Positions 43,147-51,017 of a stretch of 64,000 nt of DNA are shown here, in pieces. Source of the DNA: CAZKJL01 sp964553135. GTDB lineage: Bacteria > Patescibacteriota > Gracilibacteria > Peribacterales > Peribacteraceae. The notes beneath the pieces were generated by a model. That model was given only the letters and a program-made list of their open reading frames with translations. It searched no databases and had not been told where the DNA came from. The first letter of the stretch is position 1. Each line of letters opens with the position of its first letter. The position numbers and the translations under genes were made by a program. The stretch spans positions 186,001-250,000 of the forward strand of contig CAZKJL010000002.1 in NCBI GenBank assembly GCA_964553135.1. Direction: 5' to 3'.

Positions 43147-43983
43147 TTAGGCGGCACCGGTTGCGGTCTTGGCTCCGGTGCGGTTGAGATAGCCTTTGTG
43201 TTTCAAATAGTTGATGAGGCCGTAGCCCGCGATGCCGGCAACGCCTCCCGTCATGAGCGAGCCCGTGGACATGAGCGCGGCAGATGCACCGAGGAATCCG
43301 AGCGATACGCCGGGGAGCGTCGGTTGGATCACGGGTTTGACGGCACTGTTCCACACGGCGCTTGCGGCGCCCGTCATGGCTTTGTACGGATGATCTTTGA
43401 CCCAGCCGTACGCCTCTTTCATTTTTCCGCCGATGTAACCGGGGCCGTCCATGATGGCTCTGTGTGTCAGCTTGAACGGTGCCGCGGCAAGCTGCACCGG
43501 CGTGATCATCGCTTCGTAGATCGGACGAGTGACGCCCGGATATTCTTTGCGAGTGAACCAGCTTTTCATTTTTCCTGCGGCCCACAGTGCGGGTCCTGCG
43601 GCGAGTGCGCCCAGTCCTGCGGTCGGTGCCGAGAGTGCGGTTCCTGTACCGATGCCGAGCATGGCGAGCGGATTGCGGATCCAGCTGTTTCTTCCGCTCC
43701 GTCCCAAGAATGTTTTTGCGTCGTCCTCGGCGCTGATGACACGCGGACCCTCGGCACCGCTTGCGGCAGCAGGCTTTGTTTCGGTCGTCGTGCCGGCTGT
43801 CGTAGTCGCCGCAGCATCAGGCGCCTTTCCGCCCGAGAGTTTCGTGACTGCTTCCGTGAAAGGCTTCAGCTTGTCCGTGATTTCTTTGCCCAGCTTCTCC
43901 ACGGCCTTCGTGACAAAGTCCTCCGTCGCATTTTTTGGTGCGGAAGCGGGAGCCGGGTTCGGAGTATTCGGAGTCGGGTTCAT
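43147..43983 (-). CDS. Hypothetical membrane-associated protein
   Basis: This is a 278-residue protein. The N-terminal 85 residues are Pro/Ala/Thr-rich with one helix (EDFVTKAVEKLGKEITDKLK). The middle is Gly/Ala-rich and weakly hydrophobic (about 108-137). The C-terminal part has a helix pair (about 225-262, LGFLGASAALMSTGSLMTGG). No motif is recognised. It heads an operon with the giant Pro-repeat protein, so the two probably work together at the membrane. TATAAT at 44026-44021 with TTGCGA 17 nt upstream predicts a leader of about 31 nt without a Shine-Dalgarno. Confidence 0.68.
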   Translation of the reverse strand: MNPTPNTPNPAPASAPKNATEDFVTKAVEKLGKEITDKLKPFTEAVTKLSGGKAPDAAATTTAGTTTETKPAAASGAEGPRVISAEDDAKTFLGRSGRNSWIRNPLAMLGIGTGTALSAPTAGLGALAAGPALWAAGKMKSWFTRKEYPGVTRPIYEAMITPVQLAAAPFKLTHRAIMDGPGYIGGKMKEAYGWVKDHPYKAMTGAASAVWNSAVKPVIQPTLPGVSLGFLGASAALMSTGSLMTGGVAGIAGYGLINYLKHKGYLNRTGAKTATGAA

Positions 43984-44020
43984 TTTTTGGCTGTTGGTTT
44001 TTGTGTAAATAAATCATCCT

Positions 44021-44049
44021 ATTATAGCGGAAAATCGAATTCCTCGCAA
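44021..44049 (-). promoter_or_regulatory. Promoter of the giant-protein operon
   Basis: TTGCGA (44049-44044), 17 nt, perfect TATAAT (44026-44021) on the minus strand. The leader is A-rich and carries no Shine-Dalgarno. Confidence 0.65.
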
Positions 44050-44173
44050 ATGGTCCCGGGAGGACGAGTTTCGGGTCGGTTTTCAACCGGTTTCAGCAGG
44101 CGATTCATCGGCTCAAAATTACGATCGAATGGTGGGCAAAAATGCTGCCGGTTTGTTTTATGATTTCACGCCC

Positions 44174-44202
44174 TTGTAAATTTATGTCAAATTTGATATA
44201 AT
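44174..44202 (+). promoter_or_regulatory. Promoter of the Ala/Lys-rich protein operon
   Basis: TTGTAA (44174-44179), 17 nt, perfect TATAAT (44197-44202) preceded by TGA (extended -10). The 5' leader is about 24-30 nt and A-rich (AAGAAAAATAAAAATTC). Confidence 0.72.
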
Positions 44203-44232
44203 GGTCGCAAGAAAAATAAAAATTCATCACAC

Positions 44233-44568
44233 ATGCCGTCCGTACAAACCGAAGCAACGGCCGATAATCGTGTCCTCGCCGAAGGCGTCTACGACATGAT
44301 CATGGGTGAGATCGAAAACGATTTGCTCCTTTCGAACATTCCGCAGCTGGAAGCCAAATATGCAGGCGAGTCCACGGAAGAACACGACTCCCGCATGCAG
44401 CGCTACATGGTTGCCTACAAGGCGTTCGATCGTGAGCTCGGCAAGTTCATGACCGACATCGATACGAAGGTCCGCATCACTCAGCGCGTGGCCCTCAAGC
44501 AGAAAGAAGCTGAGTCCCAACTCCAGGAAGCAAACACACTTCATTCCATCGCCTCTGCCTTCAACTAG
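44233..44568 (+). CDS. Small hypothetical helical protein
   Basis: This 111-residue, fully helical, acidic protein (IMGEIENDLLLSNIPQLEAK; VALKQKEAESQLQEAN) has no membrane segment. It is first in a three-gene operon, 24 nt before the 688-residue gene. The C-terminal third looks like a coiled coil. No known family is recognised. Confidence 0.7.
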   Translation: MPSVQTEATADNRVLAEGVYDMIMGEIENDLLLSNIPQLEAKYAGESTEEHDSRMQRYMVAYKAFDRELGKFMTDIDTKVRITQRVALKQKEAESQLQEANTLHSIASAFN

Positions 44569-44592
44569 AGGCTTTCCTTTCCCCACTCTCCT

Positions 44593-46659
44593 ATGGAGAA
44601 AAACATCCAAACCCTTCTGTTCTCTTCCCTCGTCTCACTCCGTGAGCAGCGCCTTGTCGGTTTTGACAAGACTCCGGCAGGGGAGAAGCAGTTCGAGGAC
44701 GCGGCTGCCAAGATCGAGCAATCGATCGAGGATCCCTCCAAGCTCACTCCCGAGCTCATCGGACAGATCGCCGAACTCAAGGTGAAGTCCATCGGAGACA
44801 CGAAGCGGAACGAGCGTGTGGACGGACTGACCAAGCTCAACGACCAGAAGAACCAGCTTCTCTCGAAGCTTCCTGAGATCGAAAAGCGCACCGCTGCCGA
44901 CAACCCGGACTGGCAGAAGATTCAGAAGAATCTTACCAGCGTGGACGCTGCCCTCAAGACTGAGGCAGTTACTGCAGCCGTCAAGCTCATTGCCGATGCT
45001 CGTGCCGAAATGGAGGGCCTCGCCAACAATCTGAATCTCAGCGATCCTTCGCTCAAGCCGCTCATCAAAGTTCGCGTGAAGCTCATTGCCGCTCTCAACA
45101 AGACCATCGAGAACGTGCAGGCTGCTGATCCCGAGAACAAGATCGCCCTCGTCCCCGCCGCAACCGGCGGACGTGTAGCTCAGGACGCACTCAAGGCTCT
45201 TGAGACCGGCGGACGCGACTTCATTTCCGGTCCTTTCGATGTCCTCCTCCAGAACTTCGAGAAGGCCAAGGGTCCGGATGCCAAGCGCATCGCCAAAGAG
45301 AAAATCGACGAGGCCGTCCTCGCTCGTCGTCAGGATATTTACAACGACATGGTCGCCGTCAACGCAGTGCGTCCTCCGTACGTGAACATCGAGAAGCAAA
45401 TCGCCGAACTTTTGAAGCAGCTCAAGCAGCTCAATGACGCCGTCGCATCCGTCACGCCGGCTCCGACCGCCGCGGCTGAAGCCGCAGCCAAGGGCCCCGT
45501 TGCTCCCGCTGGCGCTCCGAAGGCTACCGCTGAAGCTGCAGGCAAGTCCGTTGCCGCTACCGCAGAGGTTCCCGCTCCGGATGCCGACAAGGCTCTTGCG
45601 GACAAGGGTATCCAGGCCAAGAAAGTAGAGGCTCTCACCGGCGCCAAGGATGACGTCGCTGCGGGCAAGGCTCTCGAGGACCTCAACAAGGACCTGAAAG
45701 TCGAGGCCGCTCTCAAGGACCCCGCCGACACCAAGATCGTCGTCGATGCTCTCAACAAGAAGCTCGAGGCCGTCGGTTCCACGAAGCGTGTCGAAGCCAA
45801 GGAAGGCAAGCTCGTGATCAAGGAAGCATCGGTCGTCGCCAAGGAGGCCGCCACCAAGAGCGTACTCGATGCCAAGCCGGAAGACAGCAAGGAAACGAAG
45901 GATCTCAAGGGAATCTTCAAGGCCATTCTCGACTTCATCACGGAACTCGCAGCCAAGCTCGGCATGTCGCCGCGTGAACTGATCACCGGTCAGGCCGATC
46001 CCGCCAAGCTCAATGCAAAGAACACGCCGACTCAGGGCCTCAAGGCCGCCGAGGAAGCCGAAACGAAGCAGGCTGAGCAGAATAGTCGTCTTGCCAGGGA
46101 AGCTGCGGCTCGCGGCAAGAATGCCCCGACTCCGGCTGCACGCAAGCAGGCCGAGACCGAGCAGGAAAAATTCCAGAAAAAGGCCGACGCTCAGCTCCGC
46201 AATGCAGGACGTCTCAAGAAGGAAGCTGATAAGGCCGAGGACATCGACGTAGAGGTCGATCAGAAGGTCGGCAGACTTCGTGAAGAAGCCAACAAGCGCG
46301 GCGTTCCGGCCGATATCGAGGCCGCTCCGAACAAGCGCGGTGTCGTCATCAGGGCCAAGGGTGGAGTGAACCCGAATACGCTTCGTTCGTTCGCCGGTGA
46401 ATTCCAGCGCGAACTCGGTGCCGACCGCGTCACGTTCAGCAACAACACGTTCATCATCAACGTCATGCCGAACAACTCCGGCAACGTTCAGAATCAGATC
46501 GCCGGACGCGATGGCGTTCAGATTCAGGGCGGCAAGGCCCCCGAGGTCGCTCCGGCCGCTCCGACTCCGGCTCCCGCTCCGTCCGTCAAGGAAGAGGCTG
46601 CTGAGCGTCCCATCGTCATCAAGAAAGTGAAGGGTCGACCCACGGGCAACCTCCAGTAA
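44593..46659 (+). CDS. Ala/Lys-rich helical protein (688 residues), unknown, probably abundant
   Basis: This long, mostly helical and coiled-coil protein is very rich in Ala, Lys and Glu. Ala/Pro linkers lie at about 290-335 and 645-665. A segment FKAILDFITELAAKLGMSPR is at about 445-465, and a small folded region (VVIRAKGGVNPNTLRSFAGE) is at about 575-625. It has no signal peptide or membrane helix. Codon choice is strongly biased to AAG, CTC, GCC/GCT and CGT/CGC, as in the ribosomal genes of this window, which suggests high expression. A structural or scaffolding role with its operon neighbours is a guess. Confidence 0.72.
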   Translation: MEKNIQTLLFSSLVSLREQRLVGFDKTPAGEKQFEDAAAKIEQSIEDPSKLTPELIGQIAELKVKSIGDTKRNERVDGLTKLNDQKNQLLSKLPEIEKRTAADNPDWQKIQKNLTSVDAALKTEAVTAAVKLIADARAEMEGLANNLNLSDPSLKPLIKVRVKLIAALNKTIENVQAADPENKIALVPAATGGRVAQDALKALETGGRDFISGPFDVLLQNFEKAKGPDAKRIAKEKIDEAVLARRQDIYNDMVAVNAVRPPYVNIEKQIAELLKQLKQLNDAVASVTPAPTAAAEAAAKGPVAPAGAPKATAEAAGKSVAATAEVPAPDADKALADKGIQAKKVEALTGAKDDVAAGKALEDLNKDLKVEAALKDPADTKIVVDALNKKLEAVGSTKRVEAKEGKLVIKEASVVAKEAATKSVLDAKPEDSKETKDLKGIFKAILDFITELAAKLGMSPRELITGQADPAKLNAKNTPTQGLKAAEEAETKQAEQNSRLAREAAARGKNAPTPAARKQAETEQEKFQKKADAQLRNAGRLKKEADKAEDIDVEVDQKVGRLREEANKRGVPADIEAAPNKRGVVIRAKGGVNPNTLRSFAGEFQRELGADRVTFSNNTFIINVMPNNSGNVQNQIAGRDGVQIQGGKAPEVAPAAPTPAPAPSVKEEAAERPIVIKKVKGRPTGNLQ

Positions 46660-46680
46660 TTCTTTCGCCATTCAAGTAAT

Positions 46681-46718
46681 GAGAGGAAGCGCTTTGGATC
46701 ACTCCGCCGCTTCCTCTC
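46681..46718 (+). terminator. 11-bp perfect stem-loop in the intergenic gap
   Basis: GAGAGGAAGCG (46681-46691) and CGCTTCCTCTC (46708-46718) pair perfectly around a 16-nt loop. It lies 22 nt after the 688-residue gene and 18 nt before the next start. No T-run follows, so it may be an attenuator or mRNA processing site within the operon. Confidence 0.6.
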
Positions 46719-46736
46719 TTGATATCCATCCCATCC

Positions 46737-48404
46737 ATGCCACCCATTCGTGAGTCAGCCGAACGGCCCCAAAACAATGTCGATGTTTCCAGAGAAGCGG
46801 AGCAGCGCATCAAAGGTTTGGAAACCTTGATCGGGATGATGAAGAAGTCGGCCCCGATTCAAGCTCAGGATGATATCCCGGAGCTGAATTCCGCCAAGTG
46901 GGACCTCAAGAGTGTCATCGTCGTGAAGGATTACTATTTCGTCCTGAGCAATGATGGACGCGACATGCAGGTTCTCCTCATCGACGCACAGGGAGAAATG
47001 TCCGTCGATGAAACCGTTCCGCCTCCCATCAAAAAGGCTGCGACATTGAAAATTCACGCGATGCGCGGCACGACTCCCGAACCGACGATGCCGTCGCGCC
47101 CTCCGGTTCGTTCGGTTCCGTCACCGTCCCGTGCGCCCGCACCGGCTCCTTCAGCTCGTCGCGAAACTCCCGCTCCCGCTCCCACGCGTGTCTCCGAAGC
47201 TCGCACTGACGTTGTTCCCACGGGTGACGCATCCATCGATGCTGTCTTTGATGCATTCAAAGGCTTGTCCCTTTCCGTGAAGGGCGAAAACATTCCCGTC
47301 ACTCTCGATATACGCTTCAGCACGGCCGCAGGAATCGCGAGTTACCTGCGGAAAAACAACGTGCCCATTGCACGCTACGAGTCGTATCTTCTCACCATGA
47401 ACGATCAGAAAAACCTTCTTGAAAAGGTGCTCTCACGTAAAAGTGGAAGGTATGCCGTGGAGTGGAGGGGCGATCATTTCGAGGCGAAGGCTGAGCGGTA
47501 CCCCATCATCACGACCACCGCCACGGATGTGTTCGAGACCGATGCGACGACCAACGTCGAAAAGAGTTTGATCACTGATCGCACGCTGTCGCGCATCGCA
47601 AGGAGTACGGGCATGGAGTACAGCTATTCCGACGGCACCCGCGAGTACCACCGCACGGACGGTCTTCAGTATCGCGAAAAGGCCGATGGTACGCGCCAGT
47701 TCTTCGACGGATCGAACAAGCAGCCGGTCATGGAAAAAACGGGAACGGGCGTGAACGTCTTCGGTCCCGACGGCGATAAAGTGAATGCCACACGCCGTCC
47801 CACCGAGTCCAATGTGAAGAGCTACGCCGATAATCTCGCCAAGAAGCTCAAGACACCCGAGGCCATCGCCGCTTTCGTGTCGCAGTTTTATTTGTCGCAC
47901 GAATATAAAACGTCTCCCGACAACGCCCGTTGGCTCAGGGAAGCTCACAGCGGAGTCAATCCCGTGAAATACGAAGGCGAAACCGGCAATCGTCAGGACG
48001 TGCAGCGTTGGGACGATACCCTCATCAAGGGCAGCGGAGACTGCGAAGACTACGCGCTGCTCGCTCAGGAACTTCTGGAGCGTGCCGGCGTGAAATCATT
48101 CTGCATGAAAGTCAGCATCGCTCACTACGAGGCGGTGTACTTCGAACCTGCGGGAGTCGATGAGCGGGGACAGAAGCAATTCCACGTCTGTAATTTGGGT
48201 CTCTCGGGATTCAAGCGTTCGGTGCAGACGTTCAGCAGCCTTCCTGAAGCAGCACGGTCTCTGGCAATCGGTTCAGTCGCATCCGACGGCGTGCACGTTC
48301 TTGAAATGCCGAAGAACCGCGTGGACAGCGATTCGGAAGAAGGTGTGATTCCTCTCAGTGGCAGTCAGGCCGAGGGCTATTACAAATATTTCGTGAGGAA
48401 GTAG
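46737..48404 (+). CDS. Transglutaminase-like cysteine protease-fold protein
   Basis: This is a 555-residue protein; the start at ATG 46737 is preferred over TTG 46719. The N-terminal half has a small beta domain (about 45-105) and a Pro/Arg-rich linker (about 112-150). The middle has YD-like turns (YSDGTREYHR, YREKADGTRQFFDG). The C-terminal domain carries GSGDCEDYALLAQELLERAG (Cys 436) and IAHYEAVYFEP (His 463), the Cys-His layout of bacterial transglutaminase-like cysteine proteinases. No signal peptide is seen. It could process or cross-link the large Ala/Pro-rich proteins encoded beside it, but this is inference. Confidence 0.72.
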   Translation: MPPIRESAERPQNNVDVSREAEQRIKGLETLIGMMKKSAPIQAQDDIPELNSAKWDLKSVIVVKDYYFVLSNDGRDMQVLLIDAQGEMSVDETVPPPIKKAATLKIHAMRGTTPEPTMPSRPPVRSVPSPSRAPAPAPSARRETPAPAPTRVSEARTDVVPTGDASIDAVFDAFKGLSLSVKGENIPVTLDIRFSTAAGIASYLRKNNVPIARYESYLLTMNDQKNLLEKVLSRKSGRYAVEWRGDHFEAKAERYPIITTTATDVFETDATTNVEKSLITDRTLSRIARSTGMEYSYSDGTREYHRTDGLQYREKADGTRQFFDGSNKQPVMEKTGTGVNVFGPDGDKVNATRRPTESNVKSYADNLAKKLKTPEAIAAFVSQFYLSHEYKTSPDNARWLREAHSGVNPVKYEGETGNRQDVQRWDDTLIKGSGDCEDYALLAQELLERAGVKSFCMKVSIAHYEAVYFEPAGVDERGQKQFHVCNLGLSGFKRSVQTFSSLPEAARSLAIGSVASDGVHVLEMPKNRVDSDSEEGVIPLSGSQAEGYYKYFVRK

Positions 48405-48490
48405 CGCATTTGTTCTTTTTGCCCGAGCAGACGAGTGTTACTTCTTTGGCGTGCAGATCTTCCCCCACTTTCTTTTGACGCAATTCGATT

Positions 48491-48660
48491 GTTACTTCTT
48501 TGTCCGCGACAAAGAAGTAACCAAGAAAACGCCGCGCGCCGATACCCACCCTCACCCCCCGCTGCGGCGCGCTCCACCCCTTGGGATGTGGATGTACTCC
48601 CTCGTTGTTTTTTTAAAAGTCGGCGAAGCGCGGGTCTCCCGCGCTGGAGCCGCACCACTT
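48491..48660. repeat. Dispersed intergenic repeat, copy B
   Basis: The blocks of copy A recur in order: GTTACTTCTTTG then CAAAGAAGTAACCAAGAAA, CGCGCGCCGATACCCACC, a C-run with GCTGCGGCGCGCTCCA, CCCCTTGGGATGT, TTTTTTTAAAA, GGCGAAGCG and CGCTGGAGCCGCACCA. An extra half copy of the first block (GTTACTTCTTTGGCGTGC) lies at 48437-48454. The rest of the 360-nt gap (48661-48765) holds a CACGAGAGGGGC/GCCCCTTTCGTG hairpin and no gene. Confidence 0.75.
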
Positions 48661-48765
48661 GAGGAGAGCTCACGAGAGGGGCGGAGCCCCTTTCGTGATA
48701 TGTAAAAGAACCGCGGGGAGCACGCAGTTCCTTCCAAGAGTTAACGTCGCTTGGGCGACTTCGGA

Positions 48766-49215
48766 CTAGCGTCGGTAGACGCACGTCCGCACGAACACTG
48801 TGTAGCAGCCACAGCCGCACGAAGTGCTGTGGGTTTTCAGGGCGCGTTTGCCAGCGTAACTCGGATCTTCCGTGATCCAGGTGACGCCCGAGACGGCGGC
48901 AGGCGTGCGCTTCACGTCGCCGTCGATGAGCGACCACTTGGCGACCCGGACCACGCGGCAGGGATCACACGGATCCCGGCGGACCTCGTAGAAGCCGATG
49001 ATCTCGCAGGTCCGGGGACACCGGATCCACTCGACGCACGACCCGAACGGCAGGTCGCACTCTTCCTCCACTTCGATGACCCGCACGACGGTCCGGTAGC
49101 ACGTCGACGCGGAGCGGCAGCGGGTTTCCCCGCAACGGTCGCACGCGTCGGCGACCGTGAACATCGCAGCAGAAAGACAGAAGATGGCCGTGAGGCCAAG
49201 CAAGGCGTTTCGCAT
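48766..49215 (-). CDS. Secreted Cys-rich protein, unknown (Shine-Dalgarno cassette)
   Basis: This is a 149-residue protein with a signal peptide (about 1-23, LLGLTAIFCLSAAMFTVADA). At least 14 cysteines follow in pairs such as CDRCGETRC, CPRTC, CDPC and CGCGC. These could form disulfides or bind metal. The start at ATG 49215 is supported by CAGGA 9-11 nt upstream and by the signal sequence; longer frames run into the structured leader. It has a strong promoter about 220 nt upstream. No family is recognised. Confidence 0.7.
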   Translation of the reverse strand: MRNALLGLTAIFCLSAAMFTVADACDRCGETRCRSASTCYRTVVRVIEVEEECDLPFGSCVEWIRCPRTCEIIGFYEVRRDPCDPCRVVRVAKWSLIDGDVKRTPAAVSGVTWITEDPSYAGKRALKTHSTSCGCGCYTVFVRTCVYRR

Positions 49216-49435
49216 TGGACGGGTTCCTGGTTTGAGACAGACGGTTCGGAATTGATGGAACTTTGTGCTCCCCACGACATCCACTTTCAAGTTCATCCGC
49301 GCTCCCGAGCGGACAAAAAGATTGTAGGCGCCGCAGGGCACGAACGGGACGGCACGGCAGAGCCGTGCCAACAACCACTAAAAGTGGGTGCGTAGGGAGA
49401 AAAGCGAGATGTGAATGAGCTCGCGAAAGTAGAGT

Positions 49436-49464
49436 ATTTTATAATATTAATTTGATTTAGTCAA
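49436..49464 (-). promoter_or_regulatory. Promoter and structured leader of the Cys-rich gene
   Basis: TTGACT (49464-49459), 17 nt, TAAAAT (49441-49436) on the minus strand. The leader of about 215 nt contains a GGCACGG/CCGTGCC hairpin (49351-49369) and a CCACT/AGTGG hairpin just before it (49376-49388). The gap 49216-49435 holds no other gene. Confidence 0.65.
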
Positions 49465-49471
49465 CATTACT

Positions 49472-49723
49472 TTAATCCTCCTTTACGACGGGTTCTCGAG
49501 GGGTTGAGTGCTCCACGGGGTCCTTTACGTAGATTTCAGGAATCTTGAATCCCATCTGCCTGCGCAGGTGATTCAGCCTGTTTGATGCTTGGCTATTGAG
49601 TCGCACGCCGTCTTCAAATGCTTGGGTTTCTTGGCGCTCTAGCCTTCTGAAAATCTCCGCCTGGGTCGAGCCCGAGTCGCAGGAGTCGAATTCGGAGCGA
49701 TTGGATGAATTGACGTTCACCAT
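49472..49723 (-). CDS. Small hypothetical protein
   Basis: This is an 83-residue product if the ATG at 49723 is used. ATG 49729 and 49768 also exist, but a TTGACA-16-TAGCAT promoter (49759-49732) overlaps the longer version and favours the short one. The protein is polar and helical (IFRRLERQETQAFEDGVRLN) and ends in VKDPVEHSTPREPVVKED. No motif is recognised. It is divergent from carA. Confidence 0.5.
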   Translation of the reverse strand: MVNVNSSNRSEFDSCDSGSTQAEIFRRLERQETQAFEDGVRLNSQASNRLNHLRRQMGFKIPEIYVKDPVEHSTPREPVVKED

Positions 49724-49731
49724 ATGCATCA

Positions 49732-49759
49732 ATGCTACCCACGTCGGATCGACTGTCAA
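49732..49759 (-). promoter_or_regulatory. Promoter of the 83-residue gene
   Basis: Perfect TTGACA (49759-49754), 16 nt, TAGCAT (49737-49732). The -10 ends 8 nt before ATG 49723, which fits the near-leaderless pattern of this genome. Confidence 0.6.
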
Positions 49760-49791
49760 TTTATTCATGCTTTTTGCAAAAATTCGTCGAT

Positions 49792-49820
49792 TTGGAATTC
49801 TCGAACAACATCATTACACT
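49792..49820 (+). promoter_or_regulatory. carA promoter
   Basis: TTGGAA (49792-49797), 17 nt, TACACT (49815-49820). The -10 ends 10 nt before the carA ATG, so the leader is 3-4 nt at most. Confidence 0.6.
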
Positions 49821-49830
49821 TCGTCGCGAT

Positions 49831-50946
49831 ATGGCTACCTTGATTCTCGCAGACGGCACGGAATTCCGTGGCCAGTCTTTTGGTGCACGTACGGATACGG
49901 ACGGCGAAGTGGTCTTCAACACGGGCATGGTGGGCTACCCCGAGTCCATGACGGACCCCAGTTACAAAGGGCAGATTCTCACCTTCACGTACCCGCTCAT
50001 CGGCAACTACGGCGTACCGAGCGAAGTAAAGAATGAGTGGGGTTTCAGCAAATTCTACGAATCCGAGAACATCCACGTCCGCGCCATCATCGTGAGCACC
50101 GAGAGCCGCGACTTCAGCCACTTCAATGCGGTGAGTTCGCTGCACGAATGGATGGTCCACCACGGCATTCCGGGCATTTCGGGCATCGATACGCGCGCAC
50201 TGACGAAAAAATTGAGAGAGACGGGTGTCATGCTCGGTCGCATCGTTCAGGATGATGCGGCCTCCAAAGAAGCGGGTGGCATCAAGGATCCGAACGAAGA
50301 AAATCTTGTAGCCGACGTCTGCTCGCGCGACGTGGTGACGTACGACCCCAAGAAAGAAGATTTCCCCGATGGGCCCGTGGCGAGCATCGTCGCCTACGAC
50401 TGCGGCATCAAAAGGAACATCATCCGCAGTTGGCTCAAGAGGGGAGTCCAGGTGCACCGCGTGCCTTGGAACTACAACCTCAAGACGAGCCCGCTCACGT
50501 ACGACGGACTTTTCCTGAGCAACGGTCCCGGCGACCCGAAGCGTTGCACGGACACCATTGAGCAGATCAAATTCGCTCTCGAGAAAAAAATTCCCACGTT
50601 CGGCATTTGTCTGGGGAACCAGCTGCTTGCGCTCGCCGTCGGCGGCGACACGTTCAAGCTGAAGTATGGTCACCGCGGTGCCAACCAGCCGTGCGTGGAG
50701 TGGAAAGACGGCAAGCAGACGAAGCGCTGCATCATCACGTCCCAGAACCACGGATTTGCCGTGGACGCCAAGAAGCTGCCGGCCGGTTGGCATGTGTGGT
50801 TCACGAATGCCAACGACGGTTCCGTGGAAGGTATCCGTCACGAATCGGGAAAGTTTTTCTCCGTACAGTTCCACCCGGAAGCAACGCCCGGTCCCGAGGA
50901 TGCGAACTACTTGTTCGACGAGTATCTCAAAGTCTTGAAGGTCTAG
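49831..50946 (+). CDS. carA: Carbamoyl-phosphate synthase small subunit
   Basis: This 371-residue glutaminase subunit supplies ammonia to CarB for arginine and pyrimidine synthesis. The N-terminal CPSase domain begins LILADGTEFRGQSFGA. The class I glutamine amidotransferase domain carries FGICLGNQLLAL (catalytic Cys about residue 260), KYGHRGANQP and SVQFHPEATPGPED (His and Glu about 347-349). All expected residues are present. The start at ATG 49831 is chosen by homology and by the promoter just upstream. carB is not adjacent. Confidence 0.96.
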   Translation: MATLILADGTEFRGQSFGARTDTDGEVVFNTGMVGYPESMTDPSYKGQILTFTYPLIGNYGVPSEVKNEWGFSKFYESENIHVRAIIVSTESRDFSHFNAVSSLHEWMVHHGIPGISGIDTRALTKKLRETGVMLGRIVQDDAASKEAGGIKDPNEENLVADVCSRDVVTYDPKKEDFPDGPVASIVAYDCGIKRNIIRSWLKRGVQVHRVPWNYNLKTSPLTYDGLFLSNGPGDPKRCTDTIEQIKFALEKKIPTFGICLGNQLLALAVGGDTFKLKYGHRGANQPCVEWKDGKQTKRCIITSQNHGFAVDAKKLPAGWHVWFTNANDGSVEGIRHESGKFFSVQFHPEATPGPEDANYLFDEYLKVLKV

Positions 50947-50947
50947 A

Positions 50948-51017
50948 GGAAGGATTGCAAGGAATGCAAAGAATGCCAGGAGTGCAATGAAGTTCGTTGA
51001 ATTCCTTGTATTCCCTT
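50948..51017. repeat. Word-repeat hairpin between carA and the FNR-type gene
   Basis: GGATTGCAAGGAATGCAAAG and AATGCCAGGAGTGCAATGAA on the left pair imperfectly with TTCGTTGAATTCCTTGTATTCCC on the right. It lies exactly between convergent stop codons, where a shared terminator is expected. Confidence 0.65.

Noticed and set aside
44635..46671. 678-codon open frame antisense to the Ala/Lys-rich gene
   Set aside because: It is a mirror of strong codon bias on the plus strand; the translated product is low-complexity Leu/Ser/Gly/Asp and has no promoter or start context.
48380..48937. Frames inside repeat copy B (and 26233-26454 in copy A)
   Set aside because: They read through the dispersed repeat and give KEVTKK- or Ser/Arg-rich peptides known to arise from such spacers.
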